From: Dokdonella_A sp036518555 | GTDB taxonomy: Bacteria > Pseudomonadota > Gammaproteobacteria > Xanthomonadales > Rhodanobacteraceae | Assembly: GCF_036518555.1 (NCBI RefSeq) | Contig: NZ_DATDMY010000335.1 | Coordinates: 1-32,486, forward strand | Length of the DNA stretch: 32,486 nucleotides | Direction of reading: 5' to 3' | In this document: piece after piece, positions 8,666-15,880 of the stretch | Position numbering within the stretch: position 1 is the stretch's first letter | Layout: each line of letters starts with the position of its first letter | Translations under genes and position numbers: made by a program | Notes under the pieces: model-generated | The model's input: only the letters and a program-made list of their open reading frames with translations | Database searches by the model: none | Told to the model about the DNA's origin: nothing

Positions 8666-9262
8666 TCAGGCGTTCGCCGGCCGCTTGTAGTACGGCGTGC
8701 TGCCGCTCGCGTGATCGGTCGCATCGGCGACGCCGCTGACTTCGGGTACACGCGCCTTCAGCGTTTGTTCCACGCCGCCACGCAGGGTCTTGTCGACCAT
8801 GCCGCAGCCGTGGCAGCCGCCGCCGAACTGCAGTACCACGACGCCGTCGGCCGTCACTTCGCGCAGGCTCACGCGTCCGCCGTGCGACGCGAGCTGCGGG
8901 TTGATCTCGCTCTCGATCACGTAGCGCACGCGCTCGACCACGCTCGCGTCCGCGCCGGGTACGCTGCCGCGCAACGCGGGCGCGCGAATGGTCAGCTCAC
9001 CGCCGGTCGCGTTGCGCGCGAAGTCGATCGTCGCGCCGTCGAGGAACGGCACGCTGTGGGCGTCGACGAACAGCGAAAAGCCGTCGCATTCGACTTCCCA
9101 CTCGCTGCCGTCGCGGTCGGACGGCTCGCTGAATTCGAGCTGGCAATCGCCCTTCGGCGTGCCCGCGTCGACCGCTACGACGCGGATGCCGAGCCCGGGC
9201 AGCGCCTGCTGCTCGACGAGCCTGCGGAAATGCTCCTGCGCCGAAGCCGACAACGAAATCAT
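8666..9262 (-). CDS. nfuA: NfuA-type Fe-S cluster carrier protein
   Basis: Cytosolic carrier that receives [4Fe-4S] clusters and delivers them to apo-enzymes. 198 aa against 191 in E. coli. The N-terminal degenerate A-type (HesB-like) domain spans residues 1-95; the C-terminal NifU domain (about 105-185) has GGGCHGCGMVD with the cluster-binding Cys150 and Cys153 and the family sequence INPQLASHGGRVSL. A tail ending STPYYKRP resembles the E. coli C-terminus. The frame stays open upstream to 9346, with another ATG at 9307, but the ATG at 9262 (MISLSASAQEHF) lines up with the E. coli start. It is convergent with the cytochrome genes and divergent from phhB. Its haem and redox neighbours are consistent with a house-keeping redox region but do not form an operon with it. 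Confidence 0.96.
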   Translation of the reverse strand: MISLSASAQEHFRRLVEQQALPGLGIRVVAVDAGTPKGDCQLEFSEPSDRDGSEWEVECDGFSLFVDAHSVPFLDGATIDFARNATGGELTIRAPALRGSVPGADASVVERVRYVIESEINPQLASHGGRVSLREVTADGVVVLQFGGGCHGCGMVDKTLRGGVEQTLKARVPEVSGVADATDHASGSTPYYKRPANA

Positions 9263-9372
9263 GACTGCGTGCCCCGATCCTGTGCTCTTGATGAGAAGTG
9301 CCGCCATGGATGGCCGCTCTTTCTTTCGCGGACAGCACGTCCGCAAAGAAACAGCACCAGTTTAGTCCTGAA

Positions 9373-9399
9373 TTGCCCGCGCGTCATCCGCCCTATACT
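9373..9399 (+). promoter_or_regulatory. Candidate sigma-70 promoter of phhB
   Basis: TTGCCC (9373-9378) and TATACT (9394-9399) are separated by 15 bp and lie 30 bases before the phhB ATG, between the divergent nfuA and phhB genes. The -10 is close to consensus; the spacer is short. Confidence 0.5.
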
Positions 9400-9428
9400 C
9401 GCGCATCGTCTCCGCAGGGTCTTCCCAC

Positions 9429-9776
9429 ATGACGTATTCGATCGAATCGCTGCGCACGCAGCATTGCGTGCCGCGCAAGGGAAAGGACGCCGGTCTCTCG
9501 TCCGACGACGTCGTTGCCGGCCTCGCCGCGCTCGCGGGCTGGCAGCGCACGTCCGACGGCAGCGGCATCCGCAAGGAATTCCGTTTTCCCGACTATTTCC
9601 ACACCATGGCTTTCGTGAACGCGGTCGCTTCGATCGCCCACCGCGAGGACCATCATCCCGACCTCGAGGTGCACTACGACCGCTGCGCGGTGCACTACTC
9701 GACCCACGACGTGGGCGGACTTTCGCTCAACGACCTCATTTGCGCGGCGCGCGTCGAAGACATCCGCGCGACCTGA
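9429..9776 (+). CDS. phhB: 4a-hydroxytetrahydrobiopterin dehydratase (pterin carbinolamine dehydratase)
   Basis: Dehydrates 4a-hydroxytetrahydropterin to quinonoid dihydropterin, recycling the cofactor of phenylalanine hydroxylase. 115 aa, the normal length. The signature HHPDLEVHY (His75, His76, Pro77, Asp78) and the later THD (His93, Asp94) supply the active-site histidines of the family. The ATG at 9429 has AGGG (9417-9420) upstream. No phenylalanine hydroxylase gene lies in the window. The photolyase gene follows on the same strand after about 105 bases; some members of this family have been linked to pterin or molybdopterin metabolism instead, so the exact substrate is not certain. Confidence 0.95.
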   Translation: MTYSIESLRTQHCVPRKGKDAGLSSDDVVAGLAALAGWQRTSDGSGIRKEFRFPDYFHTMAFVNAVASIAHREDHHPDLEVHYDRCAVHYSTHDVGGLSLNDLICAARVEDIRAT

Positions 9777-9828
9777 ATCCGAACCGCGTGCCGCGTCGTA
9801 GGAGAAGTACGCCCCGAGAGGATCCGAC

Positions 9829-9885
9829 ATGACGCCATGCGACGCACGCGGTGCCGCAGCGCCGGCAGGGACACAGCGCCCGTGA
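9829..9885 (+). CDS. Possible leader ORF upstream of the photolyase gene
   Basis: An 18-codon ORF (MTPCDARGAAAPAGTQRP) begins at an ATG preceded by GAGAGGA (9816-9822), the best Shine-Dalgarno in this gap. Its TGA (9883-9885) overlaps the GTG (9882-9884) where photolyase homology begins, as GTGA. This would couple photolyase translation to the leader. The alternative is that the photolyase starts at the in-frame ATG at 9837 and the small ORF is not used. Confidence 0.3.
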   Translation: MTPCDARGAAAPAGTQRP

Positions 9886-11288
9886 GCGTCGCGCTCGTCT
9901 GGTTCCGCCGCGACCTGCGCCTCGCCGACAACCCTGCGCTGTCGGCCGCGCTCGCCTCGCACGCCACGGTCGTTCCCGTCTACGTGCACGCGCCGGAAGA
10001 GGAAGCCCCCTGGTCGCCGGGGGCCGCGAGCCGCTGGTGGCTCCACCATTCGCTCACGAGCCTCGATCGCGACCTGCGCGCATGCGGCGCGGCGCTGCAC
10101 GTACGCGAAGGCGGGAGCCTCGCGACATTGCGCGAGCTCGCCGCCACGACGGGCGCTCGCGCGGTGTACTGGAACCGGCAGTACGAACCGGCATCGATCG
10201 CCCGCGACACCACGATCAAGTACGCATTGCGCGCAACCGGCGTCGACGCGAGCAGCTTCAATGCAACGCTGCTGTGCGAGCCCTGGGAGATCGCAACCGG
10301 CTCCGGCGGTCCGTATCGCGTGTTCACGCCGTACTGGCGCAACCTGCGCGCGCGCCTCGAGGTGCGGCCGCCCCTGCCGGCGCCCAAGCGCGTACCTGGA
10401 CCGACGTCGAGCCCTTCCACGATCGAATCGCTCGGCTTGTTGCCGCGCATCCGCTGGGACGCGGGATTCGACGCCTGCTGGCGCCCCGGCGAGTCCGGTG
10501 CCGAGGCCGCGCTGCGACGCTTCCTCGACGACGCGATCGACGCGTATGCGGGCGCGCGCGACCTGCCTTCGGTGAGCGGAACCTCGCGCCTCTCGCCGCA
10601 CCTGCATTTCGGCGAGATATCGCCGATGCGCATCGCATGGGAGCTCGAGCACGCACGCAGCCGCGGCAACGAGAGCTATCTGCGCGAACTCGGCTGGCGC
10701 GAGTTCTCCCACCACCTGCTGTACCACTTTCCGGACAGCGCCGAGCGCAACCTCAATCCCGCGTTCGATCGCTACCCGTGGGCGCGCGAGGCGCCACGAC
10801 GGATCCGCCGCTGGCAGCACGGGCGGACCGGCATCCCGATCGTCGATGCGGGCATGCGCGAACTCTGGGCGACGGGATGGATGCACAACCGCGTGCGCAT
10901 GCTGGTCGCTTCGTTCCTCACCAAGAATTTGCGCCAGCACTGGCTGCACGGCGCGCGCTGGTTCTGGGACACGCTCGTCGACGCGGACCTCGCCAACAAC
11001 ACGCAAGGGTGGCAATGGACCGCGGGCACGGGCGCCGACGCCGCGCCCTACTTCCGCATCTTCAACCCCGTCACGCAGGGCGAGCGCTTCGACGTCGACG
11101 GTCATTACGTGCGCCGCTGGGTACCCGAACTCTCGGCCCTCGACGCGCGCACGATCCATCGCCCATGGACCGATCCCGCCGCGCTCCGGCGCAGCGGCTA
11201 TCCTCAACCGCTCGTCGATCTCGGCACCAGCCGCACCGCGGCGCTCGCGGGCTACGACGCCGTGCGACGCGCCGTCGCGACGGGCTGA
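9882..11288 (+). CDS. phrB: Deoxyribodipyrimidine photolyase (CPD class I)
   Basis: Light-driven repair of cyclobutane pyrimidine dimers, using FADH- and an antenna chromophore. 468 aa from the GTG, close to E. coli PhrB (472). The N-terminal Rossmann antenna domain opens with LVWFRRDLRLADNPAL; the C-terminal FAD domain contains GWREFSHHLL, the block TGIPIVDAGMRELWATGWMH, and NNTQGWQWTAGTGADAAPYF, all typical of class I CPD photolyases rather than (6-4) enzymes or cryptochromes. Starting at the GTG matches the E. coli N-terminus; an in-frame ATG at 9837 would add 15 Arg-rich residues. The stop codon lies inside a perfect palindrome shared with the convergent HAD gene. The antenna (folate or deazaflavin) cannot be decided from sequence. 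Confidence 0.95.
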   Translation: MSVALVWFRRDLRLADNPALSAALASHATVVPVYVHAPEEEAPWSPGAASRWWLHHSLTSLDRDLRACGAALHVREGGSLATLRELAATTGARAVYWNRQYEPASIARDTTIKYALRATGVDASSFNATLLCEPWEIATGSGGPYRVFTPYWRNLRARLEVRPPLPAPKRVPGPTSSPSTIESLGLLPRIRWDAGFDACWRPGESGAEAALRRFLDDAIDAYAGARDLPSVSGTSRLSPHLHFGEISPMRIAWELEHARSRGNESYLRELGWREFSHHLLYHFPDSAERNLNPAFDRYPWAREAPRRIRRWQHGRTGIPIVDAGMRELWATGWMHNRVRMLVASFLTKNLRQHWLHGARWFWDTLVDADLANNTQGWQWTAGTGADAAPYFRIFNPVTQGERFDVDGHYVRRWVPELSALDARTIHRPWTDPAALRRSGYPQPLVDLGTSRTAALAGYDAVRRAVATG

Positions 11289-11306
11289 GCGGGCGTCCGC
11301 TCAGCC
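11283..11306. terminator. Perfect palindrome containing both stop codons of a convergent pair
   Basis: GGCTGAGCGG (11283-11292) and CCGCTCAGCC (11297-11306) form a perfect 10-bp stem with a 4-nt GCGT loop. The photolyase TGA (11286-11288) and the HAD-phosphatase TGA (complement of 11301-11303) occupy mirror positions in the two arms. There is no T-tract. The element probably folds at the 3' end of both mRNAs. Confidence 0.7.
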
Positions 11307-12017
11307 GCGGGACTCCGCATCGAAGACAGCGAGGGCAGCCGCGATGCCCGCGGGGCCGTCGACCGTCGCGACGCGCGGATGGCCGCTTTCGACGCCGTGC
11401 TGCAGTTCGTGTTCCCAGGTCACGTGGTACGGCATGTGGATGCCCCAGCCGCCCAGGCCGATGACCGGTTCGATGTCGGAGCGCAGCGAATTGCCGACCA
11501 TCGCGAACGCGGGCGCTTCGACCGCGCACTCGGCGAGCACGCGCGCATAGCTGCGATCGTCCTTTTCCGAAACGATCTCGATTCGATGGAACAGCCCGGC
11601 TAGCCCGCTCTGCTCGACCTTGCGTTCCTGGTGGAACAGGTCGCCCTTCGTGACGAGGACGATGCGATGGCGCGCCGCGACGTCTTCGACCGCGGCGCGG
11701 ATGCCGTCGAGCAGTTCGACCGGATGATCGAGGATCGCGCGGCCCAGCTCGACGATGCGATGGATGTCTCGCGCCGCGATCGCACCGCCGGTAAGCTCGA
11801 TCGCGGTTTCGATCATCGACAGCGCCATGCCCTTCGCGCCATAGCCGAACAACGCGAGGTTGCGCCGCTCGACCGCGTGCAGGCGGCTGCGTACCGACGC
11901 GTCGGCGACGTCGACGTAGGCGCCGACGATGCGTTGGAACGCGCCGGCGGCGTGCTGGTAGTAGCCCTCGCTGTGCCAGAGCGTGTCGTCGCCGTCGAAA
12001 CCGACCAGTTCGATCAT
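11301..12017 (-). CDS. HAD-superfamily hydrolase (phosphatase-like)
   Basis: Cytosolic haloacid-dehalogenase-fold hydrolase of 238 aa, probably a phosphatase of a small metabolite. Motif I is FDGDDTL (nucleophile Asp8, acid/base Asp10), motif II lies in IVLVTKGD, the motif III Lys is in the following stretch (SEKDD region), and motif IV is GNSLRSD (acidic residues coordinating Mg). The helical cap lies between motifs I and II (about residues 15-110). The ATG at 12017 has AGGA seven bases upstream. It lies 25 bases downstream of the MocR-type regulator gene and probably shares its transcript. Substrate is unknown: phosphoglycolate- or nucleotidase-like activities are typical of the group. Confidence 0.9.
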   Translation of the reverse strand: MIELVGFDGDDTLWHSEGYYQHAAGAFQRIVGAYVDVADASVRSRLHAVERRNLALFGYGAKGMALSMIETAIELTGGAIAARDIHRIVELGRAILDHPVELLDGIRAAVEDVAARHRIVLVTKGDLFHQERKVEQSGLAGLFHRIEIVSEKDDRSYARVLAECAVEAPAFAMVGNSLRSDIEPVIGLGGWGIHMPYHVTWEHELQHGVESGHPRVATVDGPAGIAAALAVFDAESRG

Positions 12018-12042
12018 GGTGTCCTCGTCGGCACGTGCGCCG

Positions 12043-13449
12043 TCACGCGAGGCGGCCGGCGAGGCGGCCGAGCTCGCGCAACCCGTCCTCGACGCGCGCA
12101 TTCCACGCCAGGCCGAGGCCGAGCCGCAGGTGCCCGCGATAGTCGCCACGCAACGAGAACAGGTGTCCTGGCAGGCAGCCGATGCCGTGCGCCATGGCCG
12201 CCTCGAACAGCGCCTGGCCGTCGACGCCGCCGGCCAGTTCGAGCCACAGCGACACGCCGCCGGCCGGCTCCGATACGCGCGTGCCGTCGGGCCACGAGCG
12301 GCGGATCGCGTCGCGCCAGCGCTGCGCGTTCGTCGCCAGTTCGCGTCGCAGGCGTCGCAGCGAGCGATCGAAGTCGTGGCGCGCGAAATACTCGCCGATC
12401 GCACGCTGCGGCAGGCTCGCCGTCGCGACCGACGAGAAGCATTTCGCGCGCACGATGTCGTCGACGTGATCGCCCGCCAGTGCCCAGCCGACGCGCAGCC
12501 CGGGCGCGAGCGTCTTCGACCACGAGCTGCAGGTGATCACGCGCGCGCGTCCGGCGTACCGGCGCAATGGTGCGGGGCGCTCGCCCGAATAGGCGAGCTC
12601 GCCGTAGAGGTCGTCCTCGATCACGACCACGCCACGTTCGCCGCACGCGGCGACGATCGCGCGCTTGTCGTCGTCGCCGGTCAGGCTGCCGTTCGGGTTG
12701 TTGAAATTCGGCACGAGCACCGCAGCGCGCACCGGGTGGCGCTCCAGTGCCGTGCGCACGGCCGCCGCGTCGATGCCCGCCGAGCCCCTGCTCGGCACTT
12801 CGATCGCGCGCAGGCCGAGCGCGGCGACCGCCTGCAGGATGCCGTAGTAGGTCGGCGTTTCGAGCAGCACGACGTCGCCCGCGCGCGTGACGCAGCGCAA
12901 GGCGAGCGAGATCGCCTCCATCGCACCGGCCGTGATCACGACCTCGGCAGGATCCACCTCGACGCCGCAACCCAGGTAACGCCGTGCGATCTGCTCTCGC
13001 AGCTGCAGGAGGCCCTGCGGCGCACCGTAGGCGAGCGCAAGCCCGGGATCGCGACGCAAGGTGCGCGCGGTCGCGGCGGCGAGCGCCCTGCCCGGCAGCA
13101 ATTCCGCTGCGGGCGTCGTCACGTGCAACGGCAACAGGTCCTCGCGCGACAGCACGTCCAGCACGCCGAGCAAGGCCGGGTTGCGCAGCGTCTGTGGCGC
13201 GCGCGATTGCACGCGCGGCAGCCGCGCCTGCGGCGGCGGCACGGCACGGGCGCGCACGAAGTAGCCCGAGCGCTCGCGCGCTTCGACGAGCCCCTCGCGC
13301 TCGAGCCTCAAGTAGGCTTCGACCGCCGTCGCGATGCTCACCTTCTCCTGCCGGCCGAGCCGGCGCAGCGACGGCAGGCGCTCGCCCGGCCGGAGCAGGC
13401 CGCGGCGGATCTGCGCACCCAGGCGTCCCGCGAGATCTTCGTAGAGCAA
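12043..13449 (-). CDS. MocR-type regulator (GntR winged helix + aminotransferase fold)
   Basis: PLP-dependent transcription regulator of 468 aa. The N-terminal GntR winged helix (about residues 3-66, with LRPGERLPSLRRL and a recognition helix SIATAVEAYLRLEREG) is joined by a Pro/Arg-rich linker to a fold-type I aminotransferase domain. PLP-site features are visible: NNPNGS (about 250-255), IEDDLYGEL (about 277-285) and SWSK with the Schiff-base Lys312. The start is uncertain: no in-frame ATG or GTG lies just upstream, and TTG at 13449 is the best fit to the family N-terminus (LYEDLAGRL). It is divergent from an EamA exporter, and a perfect direct repeat lies between them, a layout typical of MocR proteins controlling a neighbouring transporter. 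Confidence 0.93.
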   Translation of the reverse strand: MLYEDLAGRLGAQIRRGLLRPGERLPSLRRLGRQEKVSIATAVEAYLRLEREGLVEARERSGYFVRARAVPPPQARLPRVQSRAPQTLRNPALLGVLDVLSREDLLPLHVTTPAAELLPGRALAAATARTLRRDPGLALAYGAPQGLLQLREQIARRYLGCGVEVDPAEVVITAGAMEAISLALRCVTRAGDVVLLETPTYYGILQAVAALGLRAIEVPSRGSAGIDAAAVRTALERHPVRAAVLVPNFNNPNGSLTGDDDKRAIVAACGERGVVVIEDDLYGELAYSGERPAPLRRYAGRARVITCSSWSKTLAPGLRVGWALAGDHVDDIVRAKCFSSVATASLPQRAIGEYFARHDFDRSLRRLRRELATNAQRWRDAIRRSWPDGTRVSEPAGGVSLWLELAGGVDGQALFEAAMAHGIGCLPGHLFSLRGDYRGHLRLGLGLAWNARVEDGLRELGRLAGRLA

Positions 13450-13464
13450 GGCCGTGGCGCTCCA

Positions 13465-13510
13465 TCTGTACCGGTCGATTGCAATGATATCTGATTCTGT
13501 ACCGGTCGAT
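13465..13510. promoter_or_regulatory. Direct-repeat operator for the MocR-type regulator
   Basis: The 15-mer TCTGTACCGGTCGAT occurs twice without mismatch, at 13465-13479 and 13496-13510, a 31-bp period (about three helical turns). It lies between the divergent regulator and exporter genes. Widely spaced direct repeats are the known binding mode of MocR proteins such as GabR and PdxR. The right copy covers the expected -35 region of a weak promoter with -10 TACGCT (13521-13526) reading into the exporter, which would fit activation. The left copy lies 16 bases before the regulator's proposed start, fitting autoregulation. Confidence 0.75.
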
Positions 13511-13553
13511 CGGCGAGACTTACGCTGGGGGCTTTCCCGTTCCGGTATCGACC

Positions 13554-14459
13554 ATGGCCCATGCGAACCCGCAGCACGACCGCAGCGCGATGCTGCAACT
13601 GTTCATCGCCGAGATCCTGATCGGCTCGGTCGGCGTGTTCGCGCACGAAGGCGGCCAGGATCCGATCACGACGGTGTTCTTCCGCTGCGTGTTCGGAAGC
13701 GTGTTCCTCCTCGTCTGGGGCCTCGCGCGCGGGCAGTTGCGCGGCGTGCTACGCGACCGCGCGCTGCTGCGCGCCGCCGTACTCAGCGGCGTGCTGCTCG
13801 TGCTCAACTGGGTCGCGCTGTTCGCGGGCATGGCGCGCTCCTCGATCGGCGTGGCGACGCTCGTCTACCACTTCTTCCCGTTCGCGATGATCGTGATCGC
13901 GGCCGTGTTCTTCGGCGAGCGAGCGCACGCGGCCGACCTCGGCTGGACCGCGCTCGCGTTCGTCGGCGTCGCCCTCGCGGCAGATCCGCTCAAGCTGATC
14001 GCGGGCGGCGGTCCCGCCTATGCGCTCGGCATCGCGCTGACGTTCGTCGCGGCGATCCTCTGCGGCGCGTCGCTCCTGCTGTCGCGCCGGATCAGTCGCG
14101 AGCGCCCGCTCGTCGTGGTGCTCGTGCAATGCCTCACCGGCGTGGCGATGCTCGCACCGTTCGCGGACATCGGAGCGGTCGCGCAACCGGGTCCGCACTG
14201 GTTCTGGCTGGCCGGACTCGGCCTCATCCACAGCGGCATCTGCTACGTGCTGTTCTACTCCGCGTATCCGCGCCTGCCGGTCACGACGATCGCCGTCATG
14301 GCGTTCATCTATCCGGTCGTCACCTTGCTGCTCGATTACGGACTGTACGGTCGCACGCTGCGACCGGTGCAACTCGCGGGCATCGCCCTGATCGTGCTCG
14401 GCACCCTCGGCGTGAACCTCAAGTGGCGACGGCCGCAAGCGGCGTCAGCGTGCGGTTGA
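13554..14459 (+). CDS. EamA/DMT-family transporter
   Basis: Inner-membrane exporter of the drug/metabolite superfamily, 301 aa with about ten predicted TM helices in two EamA repeats (about residues 14-143 and 155-293). Typical features: an early FFRCVFGSVFLL stretch, the helix-3/4 block VLLVLNWVALFAGMARSSIGVATLVYHFFP, and the second-repeat counterpart GICYVLFYSAYPRLPVTTIAVMAFIYPVV. It faces a MocR-type regulator across a repeat operator, so it probably moves an amino acid, amine or vitamin-B6-related compound; the substrate is unknown. The ATG has no clear Shine-Dalgarno; Met13 (13590) is an alternative start. Its last 15 bases overlap the 3' end of rluC on the opposite strand. Confidence 0.92.
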   Translation: MAHANPQHDRSAMLQLFIAEILIGSVGVFAHEGGQDPITTVFFRCVFGSVFLLVWGLARGQLRGVLRDRALLRAAVLSGVLLVLNWVALFAGMARSSIGVATLVYHFFPFAMIVIAAVFFGERAHAADLGWTALAFVGVALAADPLKLIAGGGPAYALGIALTFVAAILCGASLLLSRRISRERPLVVVLVQCLTGVAMLAPFADIGAVAQPGPHWFWLAGLGLIHSGICYVLFYSAYPRLPVTTIAVMAFIYPVVTLLLDYGLYGRTLRPVQLAGIALIVLGTLGVNLKWRRPQAASACG

Positions 14460-15509
14460 ACGCGCCGCGCCTCGCCCCTGCAGCGTGTCGAGCACCACGG
14501 CGAGTTCGGGCGCGAGCGGCGCGCTGAAGCTGTAGCTGCGCTCGCCGAGCGAGAACTCGAAGCGCGCAGCATGCAGGAACAACCGCCGGAGCCCGAGCTC
14601 GCGCATCGCCTTGTTGAACTCGCGGTCGCCGTACTTCTCGTCGCCCGCGAGCGGGTGGCCGAGGTGTTGTGCGTGGACGCGGATCTGGTGCGTGCGCCCG
14701 GTCTCGAGCGCGACCTCCACGAGGCTCGCGCCCGGGTACCGTTCGATCTCGCTGAAGTGCGAGCGCGAGGGCTTGCCGTCGGGGTCGACGCGGACCATGC
14801 GCTCGCCACCCTGGAGCACCGACTTGCGCAGCGGCGCGTCGACGGTCAGGCGGGACTTCGGCAATGCCCCCTCGATGAGCGCGAGGTAGCGCTTCTCGAC
14901 CCGCCCCTCGCGGATCGCCGCCTGCAGCGCGGTCAGGGCCGAGCGCTTGCGCGTGAGCACGAGGATGCCGCTGGTGTCCCGATCGAGCCGGTGCGCGAGC
15001 TCGAGCGTGTCGCGCGGGCGCGCCGCGCGCAGCAGCTCGATCGCACCGAAGCTGACCCCGCTGCCACCGTGGCTCGCGATGCCGGCGGGCTTGTCGATGA
15101 CGAGGAAGTCGCGGTCCTCGTGGACGATGGCCGCCTCGATCCTGTTCAGCTGTGCGTCCGGCGGCGGTCCGGCATCGCTCTTTTCGGCCAGGCGCACCGG
15201 CGGGATCCGCACCGCGTCGCCCGCCGCAAGCCGCTGGTCCGGCTTCGCCCGGCGCCCGTTGACGCGCACCTCGCCCGTGCGACAAATGCGGTAGACGAGG
15301 CTCCGCGGCGCGCCCTTGAGCCGCCCTGCGAGGAAATTGTCGAGGCGCTGGCCATCCCGGTCATCGGGTACCGCGACCGTCTGCACGCGCGGCGACGCGT
15401 CCGCTGCAACGGTCGGCGGCTCGCCGGCCGCTCTCGGCTCGTGCGTTGCCGCGCCGCGTCGGCGGCTGGAGTCGGCGTCGCGATTTGTCGCCGAAGTACG
15501 TGTCTTCAT
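14445..15509 (-). CDS. rluC: 23S rRNA pseudouridine synthase RluC
   Basis: Isomerises uridines 955, 2504 and 2580 of 23S rRNA (E. coli numbering). 354 aa. After a hydrophilic N-terminal extension (about 40 residues, Arg/Ala-rich) come an S4 RNA-binding domain (about 53-105, QRLDNFLAGRLKGAPRSLVYRICRTGEVRVNG) and the RluA/RluC catalytic domain with HRLDRDTSG (catalytic Asp176) and GRTHQIRVHAQHLGHPLAGDEKYG. The ATG at 15509 is preceded by GGAAG at a 10-base spacing. It is divergent from rne, the arrangement known from E. coli, which supports RluC over RluD or RluA. The start codon lies at the edge of the rne promoter's -35 box, so the two promoters must be close or overlapping. Confidence 0.95.
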   Translation of the reverse strand: MKTRTSATNRDADSSRRRGAATHEPRAAGEPPTVAADASPRVQTVAVPDDRDGQRLDNFLAGRLKGAPRSLVYRICRTGEVRVNGRRAKPDQRLAAGDAVRIPPVRLAEKSDAGPPPDAQLNRIEAAIVHEDRDFLVIDKPAGIASHGGSGVSFGAIELLRAARPRDTLELAHRLDRDTSGILVLTRKRSALTALQAAIREGRVEKRYLALIEGALPKSRLTVDAPLRKSVLQGGERMVRVDPDGKPSRSHFSEIERYPGASLVEVALETGRTHQIRVHAQHLGHPLAGDEKYGDREFNKAMRELGLRRLFLHAARFEFSLGERSYSFSAPLAPELAVVLDTLQGRGAARSTAR

Positions 15510-15538
15510 TGAAAAAATCTTCCGGAAACTGCTATGCT
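15509..15538 (+). promoter_or_regulatory. Sigma-70 promoter of rne
   Basis: TTGAAA (15509-15514) and TATGCT (15533-15538) with an 18-bp spacer form the best sigma-70 promoter in the window. Transcription would begin near 15545, giving an rne leader of about 335 nt. The E. coli rne leader is about 361 nt, so the layout is conserved. The -35 touches the rluC start codon on the other strand. Confidence 0.7.
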
Positions 15539-15544
15539 GAACTG

Positions 15545-15880
15545 GCGTGTCGCGCCGTGCCGGGCCCCATCCGCGGGAGTCCGGGACAGCTATGACGCCC
15601 CCGTCCATCGCGTCCTTTCACGCCCTGCGCATTCGATCACTCCATCGGAGCGCTGCGCAGGAACGGAAGGCCATCGTAATGGCTCGGGTCGCGGATTGCT
15701 CGCCGTCGCAACGAGGGCGAGGGTTCGCGGATGCGCAGCACCCTATGATGCCGGCGCGCGGAAGCGCCGGTCGGAAACATGAGGCGCACCTGCCGCCGTC
15801 GGCCCGCGAAACGCGGGCATCGCGCAGCGCGACAACGCGCAGCGCCGACGGCAGTCGAGCGCCGAGAAGGAAATACGACA
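15545..15880 (+). promoter_or_regulatory. Long structured 5' leader of rne
   Basis: No convincing gene lies here. Several stem-loops can be drawn: CCTGCGCA (15624-15631) with TGCGCAGG (15654-15661), enclosing CGAT/ATCG around a CACTCC loop; CCGGCGC (15751-15757) with GCGCCGG (15764-15770); GCCCGCG-AAA-CGCGGGC (15802-15818); and TCGCG-CAG-CGCGA (15820-15832). A ribosome-binding sequence AGAAGG (15865-15870) follows. In E. coli, RNase E limits its own level by cutting its mRNA through leader hairpins (hp1-hp3). The same role here is inference from position, length and folding. Confidence 0.6.

Noticed and set aside
12014..13465. 483-codon minus-strand frame with an ATG start overlapping the MocR gene
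   Set aside because: It has an ATG, but the translation is Arg/Ala-rich without domains; the frame starting at the TTG encodes the full GntR and aminotransferase domains.
14445..14459. Possible frameshift or misassembly where EamA and rluC overlap
   Set aside because: Both proteins end naturally; a 15-base tail-to-tail overlap is unremarkable in such a compact genome.
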